Shown here: positions 25,739 through 34,492 of the stretch, in pieces
Layout of the letters: the number at the start of each line of letters is the position of its first letter
How positions within the stretch are numbered: the first letter of the stretch is position 1
Source of the DNA: Lachnospiraceae bacterium
GTDB lineage: Bacteria; Bacillota; Clostridia; Lachnospirales; Lachnospiraceae
Length of the DNA: 41,758 bases
Direction of reading: 5' to 3'
Assembly: GCA_900771995.1 (NCBI GenBank)
Contig: CAAGQC010000064.1
Location: forward strand, 1-41,758
The notes under the pieces: generated by a model
Told to the model about the DNA's origin: nothing
The model's database searches: none
The model's input: the letters and a program-made list of their open reading frames with translations, nothing else
Translations under genes and position numbers: made by a program

Positions 25739-27232
25739 TTATTCTGCTATCTTTTTCTCCAGACGGTAGATTACAAAATCATAGTACATATAGTGGAATT
25801 CCAACACTTCCTCATAGTCATAGGCATCTTCCATTTCATTGGGATAGCCTCCCTGGAAGCAGATATACCACAGATTGTCATAGGAATCCAGCTGACTGTA
25901 ATTGCTGAGCGCATCCGTATTGACAAAAGGAAGGCTGTACAATTTATAGGCAATCGTATAATAATGCAGATCCGGATGATATACGTTCAAAAAGATTGTA
26001 TGGGTATAGGGTCCGATGAAGGCATCATTTTCCGTCACCTGTTCTTCCACAAAATCCTCATAGACCTGCAGTCCGTCGCCGTACTCCAGCCGGATCTCGG
26101 AAATATATTGCAGCAGGAAGCACAATCCGGCGGTTCCAAGGATCCCTCCGATCCACCATTTTCGGTTCTTTTCCTTCACGGTCTCTGTGATCTGCGCAAA
26201 GCCCACGGCATACCAGAGCATGACAAATCCCATTCCCGGAAAGGCATAGCGTCCCATGAAGCAGTTATTGATGGTGGCTGAGATCACGCCTCCTACGATA
26301 CCCGTCAGGGCAAAGGTCGCTGCTCCGATGGCCGGTGCCGCATTTTTGTGGGTCCGCACCCAGTCCACCGCCGCGAAGCTGAGTACCAGGCACAACGCCA
26401 GTCCCAACAGCACCACGATCCCGATAGGTGTCTCCACCGCCGAGAACCATTCCTTACAATAATCCATGACGGAATACAGGGTGGCCAGTTCCGATGTCGA
26501 TCCGTCATCATAACGCATCCGCAGAACAAACTGTCTGATCGTCACCGCCAGCCAGGGAGAAAATACCAGTGCCACCGTAAATCCGGAGATAAAATATCCC
26601 TTCACCAGTTCCTTCCTGTGACAGATCAGAATCACCGCCAGGAACAACACATAAAATAAAAACGTCTGGATCAGGGCAAACGTATGGCAATACACGGTTC
26701 CGATGCTGGCCACGCAGAACACGATCCATTTCCTGCGGGTCGGCTCTCTGAAAATATCATAAGCTGACAGTCCTGTCAGTGTCAGGAAAAACAGCGCCAC
26801 AGCATACATTCTGACATTTCCCGCCTGCACGCTGAAAATGGGCATCAGCAGGGAAAATGTCATGAAGTATACAGATATCTTCCGGTCAAACAGTTTCCCC
26901 ACATAATATTTGCCCAGAAGCATATAGCCCAGCATAAAAAGCACGGACATCAGTTTCAATGCCCAGAAATGGGTTCCTCCGCCGCACAAATGATAAAACA
27001 GCTTTAACAGCACATAGTAAAACGGCGAATGGTCGTCCGTAGCCGTAATGTAGATCAGGCGCTTCCAGGGCAGGGAGACCATGGACGCCGAATACGCCTC
27101 ATCATACCAGAGACTGTTGGTAATGCAGAAAGCTCCCCAGATCACCAGTGCCGCTATGGGCAGTCCGTGCCACAAAACGGTCCACATATTTTTCGCTATG
27201 AAATTGTTCTGTTTTCCGTTCTGTGTCTCCAT
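25739..27232 (-). CDS. GT39/ArnT-like membrane glycosyltransferase
   Basis: A 497-residue protein of the GT39/ArnT type. SLWYDEAYSAS places Asp44-Glu45 in the first outer loop, and ATDDHSPFYYVLLKL follows at about 65-80; both are hallmarks of this family (compare HPP in the left-edge gene). A soluble region begins near residue 400. It should use a polyprenyl-phosphate sugar as donor. The ATG at 27232 has GGGAAG eight bases upstream. A GTG at 27253 would add seven residues but lacks a ribosome site. It lies between a GT-C-like gene (27257) and the GtrC-like gene. Acceptor and sugar are unknown. Confidence 0.83.
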   Translation of the reverse strand: METQNGKQNNFIAKNMWTVLWHGLPIAALVIWGAFCITNSLWYDEAYSASMVSLPWKRLIYITATDDHSPFYYVLLKLFYHLCGGGTHFWALKLMSVLFMLGYMLLGKYYVGKLFDRKISVYFMTFSLLMPIFSVQAGNVRMYAVALFFLTLTGLSAYDIFREPTRRKWIVFCVASIGTVYCHTFALIQTFLFYVLFLAVILICHRKELVKGYFISGFTVALVFSPWLAVTIRQFVLRMRYDDGSTSELATLYSVMDYCKEWFSAVETPIGIVVLLGLALCLVLSFAAVDWVRTHKNAAPAIGAATFALTGIVGGVISATINNCFMGRYAFPGMGFVMLWYAVGFAQITETVKEKNRKWWIGGILGTAGLCFLLQYISEIRLEYGDGLQVYEDFVEEQVTENDAFIGPYTHTIFLNVYHPDLHYYTIAYKLYSLPFVNTDALSNYSQLDSYDNLWYICFQGGYPNEMEDAYDYEEVLEFHYMYYDFVIYRLEKKIAE

Positions 27233-27256
27233 TCTGTTTTCTTCCCATTCCACGTT

Positions 27257-28846
27257 TTAATATCTCTGATATAATACCATATCCGCATCCCGGCCGAGTT
27301 CTTCATACCCTTCCGTCCGGCACATTTCATCCACGATTCCGCCGCTCACCGTCGCCAGATAACGGCTCTGCAGTTCCGTCAGATGTTCCGAAACATATTG
27401 CCATTCACAGCAGCTGATGCCAAATCCTTTGGGAGTGCCATACAGGAACTGCCATTTCAGGCTCTGGCTTCCTTCCTCAGTCATGTCACCCAAAGTCCAG
27501 ATCACTACGTTCTCATAGTTCGGAACCTGTTCCGTATCCAGCACCAGATTCTCCGAGAAAATCTGCTGCCAGTACTCCACCTGTTCCTGCCTCTCTTCTG
27601 TCACATAGGGGATCTGATAATCATATGGTTCCACTGCCTTGAAGCTGTACAGATACAGGAAAGCCGCTCCCAGAAGCACCGCTTTCTTGTAATATTTCGT
27701 CTCCAGCATGCTTACAATGAATATTCCCGCCGCAATAAAGGTCAGAAAATGCTTGCTGCCCTCCACCATTTTATACATCAGAAGATGCGCAAACAACATG
27801 GCGATGAGGCTCAGTGCAAAATGCACTTCGATGGTCAGCTGATTCTGTAATTCCCGCTTTCCCCTGCGCAGCTTTCTGAAATCCAGAAAGCTCTGCACCA
27901 GAAGGATCAGAAGGACTACCAGATAACCATCAAAGAAGGCTCCGGAAGCCAGACCGTTCCGCACTCCCTCGATACAATGTCTGTAGAATTCCACGCCCTT
28001 CCAGTGAAGCGTTCCGAAGAAATTCCGAAAGCCCGCACCGATTCCGTCCGTGAAAAAGGTGGTGATCCAGTCCGTGTAAAACAGCGGGGTAAAATATTCC
28101 GCCCCCAGAAAATGTTTGATCAGTGCATATACGATCCCCGTCGCGGCCACCACAAGTACCGACCCGATCCAGCCGGCCTTTTTGCTTCTGCGTATCCAGA
28201 AATAGCAGGCCAGAGCCAGGAATAACAACATGTACGGGCGCATCAGCGTCAACAGCACCGAGATCACGAACATGGCGATCAGTTTGCCTCTGCTCTCCTT
28301 TTTCAGATAACTCATGGCCAGACCGTAGAACAGGATCAGCAGGCTGAAACAGATCACTTCCGGCATGCCCGACAGCATATACCGGACAAACAGAAAATAC
28401 AGGCTGAACAGTACGGTCAGTACCCCCAGTTGCTTCCATGTGGGCTTTACCAGCCATACGAACACGAACATGGTGATCGTCAGCAGGACGATATTGCAGA
28501 TCACAGGAGACATCAGATTCCATCCAAAGAGCAGTCCCCACAAAATCCAGGGGAATACCAGTACCGGGCTCCATGCCGCAAAGGACAGCTGCAGGGCATG
28601 ACTTTCATTAAAGCCGAAATATCCCTGGGGAAAACCATAGTTCACGATTCCTTCCACCTGCTTGAAATAGAATAACTCGTCATTCCATTCCGAAGAAGGA
28701 AGATATACCTGACCGATGCTTCTGCCTTCCGCCGCCGTCCGCACCAGACAGCAGACTACGGGAAGCAGTGCCATCAGTACTGCCTTCAGCAATGTTATAT
28801 AACGTTTGTCCTGTTTCCACCAATCCACAAAGCGTTCTTTCTTCAT
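27257..28846 (-). CDS. Unknown polytopic membrane protein, GT-C-like
   Basis: A 529-residue protein with about ten hydrophobic segments and a soluble tail from about residue 420. No named family is recognised. The first loop reads SSEWNDELFYFKQVEG, with an acidic Asp-Glu pair in the GT-C position, and then GYFGFNESHA. The two-base gap of acidic residues and the later helix LSGMPEVICFSLLILFYG are in keeping with GT-C proteins. It follows the GtrB-like GT2 gene at 28858 by 11 bases, so the two could form a charging and transfer pair; this is inference. No strong ribosome site is seen before its ATG, so translation may depend on the upstream gene. Confidence 0.72.
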   Translation of the reverse strand: MKKERFVDWWKQDKRYITLLKAVLMALLPVVCCLVRTAAEGRSIGQVYLPSSEWNDELFYFKQVEGIVNYGFPQGYFGFNESHALQLSFAAWSPVLVFPWILWGLLFGWNLMSPVICNIVLLTITMFVFVWLVKPTWKQLGVLTVLFSLYFLFVRYMLSGMPEVICFSLLILFYGLAMSYLKKESRGKLIAMFVISVLLTLMRPYMLLFLALACYFWIRRSKKAGWIGSVLVVAATGIVYALIKHFLGAEYFTPLFYTDWITTFFTDGIGAGFRNFFGTLHWKGVEFYRHCIEGVRNGLASGAFFDGYLVVLLILLVQSFLDFRKLRRGKRELQNQLTIEVHFALSLIAMLFAHLLMYKMVEGSKHFLTFIAAGIFIVSMLETKYYKKAVLLGAAFLYLYSFKAVEPYDYQIPYVTEERQEQVEYWQQIFSENLVLDTEQVPNYENVVIWTLGDMTEEGSQSLKWQFLYGTPKGFGISCCEWQYVSEHLTELQSRYLATVSGGIVDEMCRTEGYEELGRDADMVLYQRY

Positions 28847-28857
28847 GTGCTTTCTTA

Positions 28858-29814
28858 TTACCCTTCTGTTTTACTGTTGTCCTCCCCCAGATGAATCTTT
28901 TCCCGGATCACATACTGAGGAGAATTATTCATGCTGATGTAAATACGGCCCACATACTCCCCGATCAGGCCCAGCATGATCATGATCATACCACCGAAAA
29001 ATACCACTGCTGCCATCAGCGCGCTGAAGCCCATGGGAACATTTGGGTTCACCAGCCGCTTGATAATCGTGTAGATCCCGTAGAGGAATCCCAGTCCCGC
29101 GCAGCCCACGCCAAGCGTAGTGGCGATCCGCAGAGGCTTCACGGAAAATGCCGTAAATCCGTTAAACCACAAGCCCAACAGCTTTTTCAACGTGTAGCCG
29201 GAATTTCCTTCCTCCCGCTCTCTGTGATTCACCGGTACGTTTGTAATATTCTTGGTAGCCCGCAATACCAGTCCGATGACATAAGGGTAGGAATTCTCAT
29301 AGCGGATCATATCCTCCACCACGAATCTCTTCACGGCAAAATAACTGGAAATATACAGATCTGCCGGTTTATCCAGCATCATACGGGTCATCATCTCGTT
29401 GACCTTGCTTCCCAGATTGCGGAATGCAGAATGCTGTTTGTGGGTATAACTGGCATACACGGCATCGAAGCCTTCCTCCAGCTTTCCAAGCAGCTTGTCC
29501 ACTTCGTTGGCCGGTGTCTGCCCGTCGTCATCCAGGCATACCACATAGTCGCCGTCGGAATGGCGCAGGCCCGCCATCAGCGCCGCATGCTGTCCGAAAT
29601 TTCTGGCAAAACCGATCCCCCTGATATTGTCATACTTGTCGCACAGTTCCCGGATGACCCCCATGGTATTGTCCGGAGAACAGTCATTTACCAGAAAAAT
29701 ATCATATTCATACTGTGCCGTGAGTTCCTGCATTTTCTCCCGGATCTCCGCAACCACATGGGGCAGCGTATGTTCCGAGCGATAGCAGGGGATTACAAAA
29801 CTTACTTTTTTCAT
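28858..29814 (-). CDS. GtrB/ArnC-like polyprenyl-phosphate GT2 glycosyltransferase
   Basis: A 318-residue GT2 protein. VSFVIPCYRSE begins the domain, VNDCSPDNT is at 42-50, FARNFGQHAA at 69-78, and LDDDGQTP (94-101; Asp95 and Asp97) is the metal site. Two C-terminal membrane helices lie at about 232-255 and 263-290. This set matches the ArnC/GtrB group that transfers a sugar from a nucleotide donor to undecaprenyl phosphate. It lies nine bases after the GNAT gene and next to the C3 aminotransferase, so an amino sugar could be its substrate; this is inference. Glucose or GlcNAc would be the default alternatives. Confidence 0.87.
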   Translation of the reverse strand: MKKVSFVIPCYRSEHTLPHVVAEIREKMQELTAQYEYDIFLVNDCSPDNTMGVIRELCDKYDNIRGIGFARNFGQHAALMAGLRHSDGDYVVCLDDDGQTPANEVDKLLGKLEEGFDAVYASYTHKQHSAFRNLGSKVNEMMTRMMLDKPADLYISSYFAVKRFVVEDMIRYENSYPYVIGLVLRATKNITNVPVNHREREEGNSGYTLKKLLGLWFNGFTAFSVKPLRIATTLGVGCAGLGFLYGIYTIIKRLVNPNVPMGFSALMAAVVFFGGMIMIMLGLIGEYVGRIYISMNNSPQYVIREKIHLGEDNSKTEG

Positions 29815-29823
29815 ATTCTTGTT

Positions 29824-30414
29824 CTATTCCTCGTTTTTCTGATCATCTGCGGAGTTTACGGCCGCCATCCAGACAATGTCCCGATACTTTCCGTCGATAC
29901 ATACATCGTCTTTTAACAGTCCCTCTCTGCGAAATCCCGCTTTTTCATAACTGCGGATGGCCTGTCCATTGTCTGACAATGCCCGCAGGTACACCCTGTG
30001 CAGCTGTTCTTCATCGAAACAGTAACGAAGCATCAGTTTCGCCGCTGCCGTACCGACACCTCTGCCTCTGGCCTCTGCCTCCCCGATGAAAATACCGTAT
30101 TCCGCCTTATTATGGTGCCTGTCAATATCCCGGATGTAGACCGACCCCAGTGGCTTGTCATCCGACAGATTGCAGATGATCATCTGCACCACATCCCCGG
30201 TCTCCACATGGGTCCGGATCCAGTTCTCATGGGACTGTCTGGTAAACAGTGCCTGATAGATAAAATTTTTCCGCACCGCATCACTGTTGCGCCATGCCAC
30301 GATCCGGTCGGTATCGTCATAAGTCATAAACCGTAAATAGATCCCGGCTTTTTCCTCCCGGAAGTGCTGTGGGATCTCCTCCGGAGCTATCCTTTTTTCT
30401 GTCTCTGCCTGCAT
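29824..30414 (-). CDS. GNAT-family N-acyltransferase, likely acting on an amino sugar
   Basis: A 196-residue GNAT protein of the RimL/SpeG type. The acetyl-CoA loop is EARGRGVGTAAAKLM, about two thirds of the way along, and RSYEKAGFRREG is the usual end of the fold. The ATG at 30414 is used because AAGGAG lies eight bases upstream; a GTG at 30423 would sit directly on that site. It begins 19 bases after the stop of the QdtB/FdtB-like aminotransferase. In other bacteria such pairs make N-acylated 3-amino-3,6-dideoxy sugars (for example Fuc3NAc or Qui3NAc), which is the role I infer. A ribosomal-protein or polyamine acetyltransferase is less likely here. Confidence 0.83.
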   Translation of the reverse strand: MQAETEKRIAPEEIPQHFREEKAGIYLRFMTYDDTDRIVAWRNSDAVRKNFIYQALFTRQSHENWIRTHVETGDVVQMIICNLSDDKPLGSVYIRDIDRHHNKAEYGIFIGEAEARGRGVGTAAAKLMLRYCFDEEQLHRVYLRALSDNGQAIRSYEKAGFRREGLLKDDVCIDGKYRDIVWMAAVNSADDQKNEE

Positions 30415-30433
30415 GCTGTCCACTCCTTATCAT

Positions 30434-31540
30434 TTATGCCTGTTTATATGCATTGCACAGATCGATGACCCGTGCGATCTCCTCTTCCCTCATCTCGGGG
30501 AACAGAGGCAATGTCACGCAATGTGCTGCCAGATATTCCGCATTGGGGCAGTCTCCCGGCTGATATCCCAGATCTGCATAAGCTTTCTGCAAATGGCAGG
30601 GTACCGGATAATGCATATTGCACTCCACATCATTCTCTGCCATGTACCGGATAAAATCCTCATGATCCGGAACGGTGATGACAAACAGATGGAATACCGG
30701 GGTGGTGTTCTCCGGATGCTTCTGCATGGTGATCAGAGGATTGGTGATCTCCCGCAGATAGCGGTGTCCGATCTCCTGACGTCTCTTCGTCCATTCCGGC
30801 AGATATTTCAGGCTGACGCTCAGCACCGCCCCCTGCAGGCCTTCCAGACGATAATTATAGCCGATCTCATCATGATAATAACGCACATCGCAGCCCTGAT
30901 TCTTCAGGCGGTCGATATGCTTATAGTACTTTTCGTCGTCACAGGTCACGCTGCCGCCTTCTCCGAATGCATAAAGGTTCTTGCCCGGATAAAAGCTGAA
31001 GCAGGCCAGATCCCCCAGCGTTCCCACGTTGCGGCCCTCGAACTGCGCGCCGTGCCCCTGGGCACAGTCCTCCACCACGAACAGGCCGTGGCGGTCTGCG
31101 ATCTTACGCACCCCCGCATAGTCAAAAGGCTGTCCGTAGAGATGCACGCCGATGATTCCTTTCGTCCGCTCTGTAATCTTTGCCTCCAGTACAGAAGGAT
31201 CGATCTCCCAGGTATCCGGGGTGCAGTCTGCGAATACGGGCGTAGCGCCCGTGTAGCTGACGCCCCAGGCTGTTGCAATATAAGTATTGGCAGGAACGAT
31301 CACTTCATCCCCCGGGCCTACCCCCAGTGCCAGCATGGCCAGATGTAACGCCGACGTTCCGTTATTGACCCCGCTGGCATATTTGCTTCCCACATAGGCT
31401 GCAAACTCCCTGTCAAAAGCATCCGCGTATTTTCCGCCGGAAAATGCGGTCTCTTTACATACCTTTTCAATGGCCTCTCTGTAGGCATCCGCATGCGCGG
31501 CCACATCTCTTGTCAGATCGATTCTCTTAATATGTGCCAT
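30434..31540 (-). CDS. DegT-family nucleotide-sugar aminotransferase, C3-type (QdtB/FdtB-like)
   Basis: A 368-residue PLP enzyme of the DegT/DnrJ/EryC1/StrS family. GVNNGTSALHLAMLALGVGPGDEVIVPANTY is the N-terminal core in part (57-86), VVEDCAQGHGA holds Asp158, and SFYPGKNLYAFGEGG has Lys187 as the Schiff-base lysine. The FYPGKNL form is typical of enzymes that aminate C3 of dTDP-3-keto-6-deoxyhexoses (QdtB, FdtB, DesV), in contrast to the FHETKN of WecE and FHPVKT of PseC. The gene starts after a 101-base gap, with AAGGA seven bases in front, and is followed by a GNAT. No 3,4-ketoisomerase (FdtA/QdtA) is visible here, so the exact sugar is unsettled. Confidence 0.83.
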   Translation of the reverse strand: MAHIKRIDLTRDVAAHADAYREAIEKVCKETAFSGGKYADAFDREFAAYVGSKYASGVNNGTSALHLAMLALGVGPGDEVIVPANTYIATAWGVSYTGATPVFADCTPDTWEIDPSVLEAKITERTKGIIGVHLYGQPFDYAGVRKIADRHGLFVVEDCAQGHGAQFEGRNVGTLGDLACFSFYPGKNLYAFGEGGSVTCDDEKYYKHIDRLKNQGCDVRYYHDEIGYNYRLEGLQGAVLSVSLKYLPEWTKRRQEIGHRYLREITNPLITMQKHPENTTPVFHLFVITVPDHEDFIRYMAENDVECNMHYPVPCHLQKAYADLGYQPGDCPNAEYLAAHCVTLPLFPEMREEEIARVIDLCNAYKQA

Positions 31541-31641
31541 GGTATTATCCTTCTTTCTTCCGTTCCCAGTCGCTTGTGCCAGCGCCTTTGTCGGCGTCGG
31601 CCTGCATCATCACGCTTTCCATCACTCTGGGACTACCTGTC
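31541..31641 (-). other. Longest gap inside the middle unit, with stem-loop and a 25-codon ORF
   Basis: All other genes of the middle unit are 26 bases or less apart, so this 101-base gap stands out. It contains an inverted repeat (31578-31586 with 31593-31601; nine pairs with one mismatch and one G-T, six-base loop). It also holds a small minus-strand frame from ATG 31622 to TAA 31545. The frame can be extended to 41 codons (ATG 31670), overlapping the end of the GT2 gene. Neither start has a Shine-Dalgarno site. It is most likely a spacer that affects translation or processing of the downstream aminotransferase message, but a microprotein is possible. No T-run follows the stem, so it is not a standard terminator. 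Confidence 0.4.
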
Positions 31642-32367
31642 TTATATGTGCTTTTTGATATAGAACTCATGAAATAATCTGGCGATCTGTACCAGATAAT
31701 TGCAGATCGTCTTGAATACCTTAACGGTAGTATTGTAATCTTCCTGCCATTCCACCGGATAATCCAGGATCTTCACGCCCCGTTTCTCCGCCCGCAGCAG
31801 GAACTCGATCATATAGAACCAGCCGTTGTCCTGACTGCATCCTTCGATCAGAGACAGGGCTGTCTGCCTGCGGACAAAGGTAAATCCGCAGATGGCATCC
31901 GTGGATTTCATCCGCAGGAACAGTTTCAACAGGATTAAAAGTCCCTGGGAGGTGATCCTGCGATACCATTTTCTTCCCTTCGTGTCGGACTCTCTGGCAA
32001 ACCGGCTGCCGTTGATATATTCGATCTGGGGCTGTGTTTCGAAGAGGTGGATTGCCTCTCCCAGATGCTTAATATTGGTGGACAGATCGATATCCATATA
32101 TCCCACTACATCACCGTGGCTCAATTCCACACCTCTGCGGAAGGCCGCGCCGACTCCCCGGACATTGATTCTTTCGTATCTTACCTTATGGTATTTTTTG
32201 CAAAGCATCTCTGCGATCTGCGGGGTCTCGTCTTCCGAACCGTTGTCCACGATAATGATCTCATAGTCTTCAAAATCGATCTTACGCAGATACTCCACCG
32301 TCCGGGTCACACCGCTTTCCAGACGCAGCCGCTCATTTAATACGGGAAAAATTATTGTAAACATCAT
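31642..32367 (-). CDS. GT2 family glycosyltransferase, DPM1-like, without C-terminal helices
   Basis: A 241-residue GT2 protein. FTIIFPVLNE opens it, IIIVDNGSEDET is at 38-49, NVRGVGAAFRRGV (68-80) and YMDIDLST (90-97; Asp92, Asp94) form the donor site. It resembles dolichol-phosphate mannosyltransferases lacking the membrane anchor. A short amphipathic end (VQIARLFHEFYIKKHI) could contact the membrane. The ATG overlaps the stop of the upstream GT2-like gene (ATGATG/TGA), so the two are translationally coupled. That pairing suggests that one is catalytic and the other, with its helices, is the anchor. Sugar and acceptor are unknown. Confidence 0.85.
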   Translation of the reverse strand: MMFTIIFPVLNERLRLESGVTRTVEYLRKIDFEDYEIIIVDNGSEDETPQIAEMLCKKYHKVRYERINVRGVGAAFRRGVELSHGDVVGYMDIDLSTNIKHLGEAIHLFETQPQIEYINGSRFARESDTKGRKWYRRITSQGLLILLKLFLRMKSTDAICGFTFVRRQTALSLIEGCSQDNGWFYMIEFLLRAEKRGVKILDYPVEWQEDYNTTVKVFKTICNYLVQIARLFHEFYIKKHI

Positions 32368-33323
32368 TTTGTCAGTTTTTCCACTCCTTCTACCACATAA
32401 CGCTGTCTCTTAAAGCTCATGTTCAGGATCACTGACAGATATTTGAAGATCAGCGTCAGCAATACCGACATCATGAAAAATCCAAAAGAGATCAAGGTCA
32501 TCAGACTCATCCAGCCTTCCACCGGACGTACCGTGCTGAAAATGGAATACACGATCCATCCGAACATGATCATCATGACAGCGAACAGAATCCCGCTGAT
32601 CAGCATGGAAAACTTCTCCAGTACATCCGTAAATATGATCAGGGTATCCAGTGCCAGACTGCTGCGGGTATTCCGCTCTTCCCGGTTCCGGCTTCCTCTG
32701 GCCATCTCTTTGTTGTCATAGACGATTGTCTCCGCCCGCAGCCCGCAGTTCATATACATGGCCTTACGGTAAGGAATATAGGCATTCATCTGGTTCACAC
32801 GGTTCACGGCCCGGCGGGAGATGATGCGGAATCTCTCCTGACGCAGCTTGTAAGTATTGCGGCTTCCCAGATTATATACCGCATAGAAAAGTCTGGAAGT
32901 AAATGCCACGTCATGTTTCGGTGCCGCAGCCACCACATCATAGCCTTCCAATGCCTTATGATATACTTCCATGATCAGGGACGATGCAAAATCCAGTCTG
33001 CATTTATCGAATTCAAACAGGAAATCCCCCACAGCCAGATCCCGTCCGGCATTCATGGCCATTTCCACTCCCTGATAAAAGCTTAAATTGATCAGACTGA
33101 CCACATGATGTGCACTGCTCTCTTCCAGAAAGCAATGGATCTGTTCTATCGTATCATCCGTGCAGCAGTCGTTGACGCAGACCACTTCGTATTTTTCAAA
33201 ATTCTGTTCCATGGTTCCGCAGACCGTTTTCAAAAACTCCCGGATATTTTTCCCGTCATTATGCAAATATAACACACAGGATACGAAATTCTTCTCTTTA
33301 TTCTGTATGGCTTCTTTCTCCAT
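32364..33323 (-). CDS. Degenerate GT2-like protein with two C-terminal membrane helices
   Basis: A 319-residue protein with the overall shape of GtrB: an N-terminal GT2-like domain and two membrane helices (about 216-245 and 252-280). The GT2 motifs are altered. The usual PVYNE start is VLYLHNDGKN, and the DxD metal site is EFDKCRLD (Glu104, Asp106) without the following Gln. The VNDCCTDDT block (50-58) remains. It may be inactive and serve as a membrane anchor or regulator for the coupled intact GT2 at 31642-32367. The ATG at 33323 has AGGA eight bases upstream. A GTG at 33365 overlaps the upstream stop, so a longer form is possible. Confidence 0.75.
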   Translation of the reverse strand: MEKEAIQNKEKNFVSCVLYLHNDGKNIREFLKTVCGTMEQNFEKYEVVCVNDCCTDDTIEQIHCFLEESSAHHVVSLINLSFYQGVEMAMNAGRDLAVGDFLFEFDKCRLDFASSLIMEVYHKALEGYDVVAAAPKHDVAFTSRLFYAVYNLGSRNTYKLRQERFRIISRRAVNRVNQMNAYIPYRKAMYMNCGLRAETIVYDNKEMARGSRNREERNTRSSLALDTLIIFTDVLEKFSMLISGILFAVMMIMFGWIVYSIFSTVRPVEGWMSLMTLISFGFFMMSVLLTLIFKYLSVILNMSFKRQRYVVEGVEKLTK

Positions 33324-33361
33324 AATAAATTCCTTTTCTGTTTCTTTGACTTTCTTCCGGA

Positions 33362-34492
33362 TCACTCCAGATACGGGTCCAGATCATATACCGTATTGAT
33401 CTTCCCCGACAATACACTGATAAATGTGGGATCCGTGGACAATGCCCGGATCACCGTGGGACGCGAATCATCAATCTCCGAAGCCTTCAGAATGGGCTTC
33501 ATGGAAAACAGGGATTTCTCATAGCTGAATGCATACTCGTCCCGCATATATTTCCGCGCCAGTGTGGACATATACTCCCAGGCGCTCTCCGGCTTTCCGG
33601 GGCAATCGTTACAGTTACCCAGAAAACCTCCCCGGCATAAATTGCCTTCCGCATCCACACAGGGAAACTGCGGGGTGGCCTCATAGCTGGTCTTATGGGG
33701 AGTAAAGGTCACCGATGTCAGGGAATGGTAACCGGTCTTGCCAAACGGCATGATGGAGAAAAAAGGTCCATCCATTACCGTAAAGCCGATATCCCGGATC
33801 CTGTCACTGGCCTTGCAGAGAATGATCTCGCACAGTTCGTACTTCAGGCCGAAATCCTGTGTTCCCACTCCTTTTACCTTCCTCAGGATCTGGTTCACCG
33901 AAGCGTAGGTGGCATTCAGAACAAAGGGTGCCCGGTAGACCTCCTGTTTTCCTTCGTGAAGGGCCGTCACCTCATAACAGTCCGCCTGTTTTACGATCTC
34001 CGTGATCTGTCGTCCGAAATGCAGCCTGATCCCCGGATATTTTGCGATCTCCTCCAGAAGATAATCCCGTAAAATATGGGCATCATACGTATATTCCTCC
34101 GTCAGGAAAGCACCGTCGCACAGTCCCGGCTGAAAATATTCTTCCACCGGAAGGGACTTGCAGGGAATTCCCGCATCCTGACAGAATTTACGGAATTCTG
34201 CCGCATCCGTCCAGGAGAAATGGCTGGAAGTCGCATAGATCTGCTGAAATTTTGTATGAATGCAGAAGGAATAATCCTCCACAAAACGCTTGAAATATCC
34301 CGCCGATTTCATGGCGGTGGACAGAGATCTGGGGTAATGATATCCCATATGCACTCTGGCCTGATTGATATAGGTAGCTCTGGTAAAGGGAGCCTGTTCG
34401 ATCTCCAGTACCTCTACCTGTTGTCCTCTTTTTGCACAGTACAGGGCCGCATACAATCCATACAGACCCGCACCGATGATCAGTTTATCCAT
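33362..34492 (-). CDS. FAD-dependent oxidoreductase (DAO-like) of unknown substrate
   Basis: A 376-residue protein starting with the dinucleotide-binding fold LIIGAGLYGLYAALYCAKRG (Gly7, Gly9, Gly12) and ending the beta-alpha-beta unit at EVLEIE. The stretch TYINQARVHMGYHYPRS soon after is like that of D-amino-acid-oxidase-fold proteins. It has a CxxC-like patch (GNCNDCPG) at about 290. I cannot name a substrate; it may oxidise or rearrange a sugar nucleotide or an amine on a sugar. The ATG lies inside the end of the DUF6020-like gene (8-base overlap) and has AGGAGG four bases before it. Tight coupling within a glycan operon argues against a general metabolic role. Confidence 0.82.
   Translation of the reverse strand: MDKLIIGAGLYGLYAALYCAKRGQQVEVLEIEQAPFTRATYINQARVHMGYHYPRSLSTAMKSAGYFKRFVEDYSFCIHTKFQQIYATSSHFSWTDAAEFRKFCQDAGIPCKSLPVEEYFQPGLCDGAFLTEEYTYDAHILRDYLLEEIAKYPGIRLHFGRQITEIVKQADCYEVTALHEGKQEVYRAPFVLNATYASVNQILRKVKGVGTQDFGLKYELCEIILCKASDRIRDIGFTVMDGPFFSIMPFGKTGYHSLTSVTFTPHKTSYEATPQFPCVDAEGNLCRGGFLGNCNDCPGKPESAWEYMSTLARKYMRDEYAFSYEKSLFSMKPILKASEIDDSRPTVIRALSTDPTFISVLSGKINTVYDLDPYLE

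Noticed and set aside
27257..28846. Possible STT3/PglB oligosaccharyltransferase because of a DWW near the N-terminus
   Set aside because: The DWWKQD stretch is at residues 8-13, before the first helix and on the cytoplasmic side, and WWDxG is absent.
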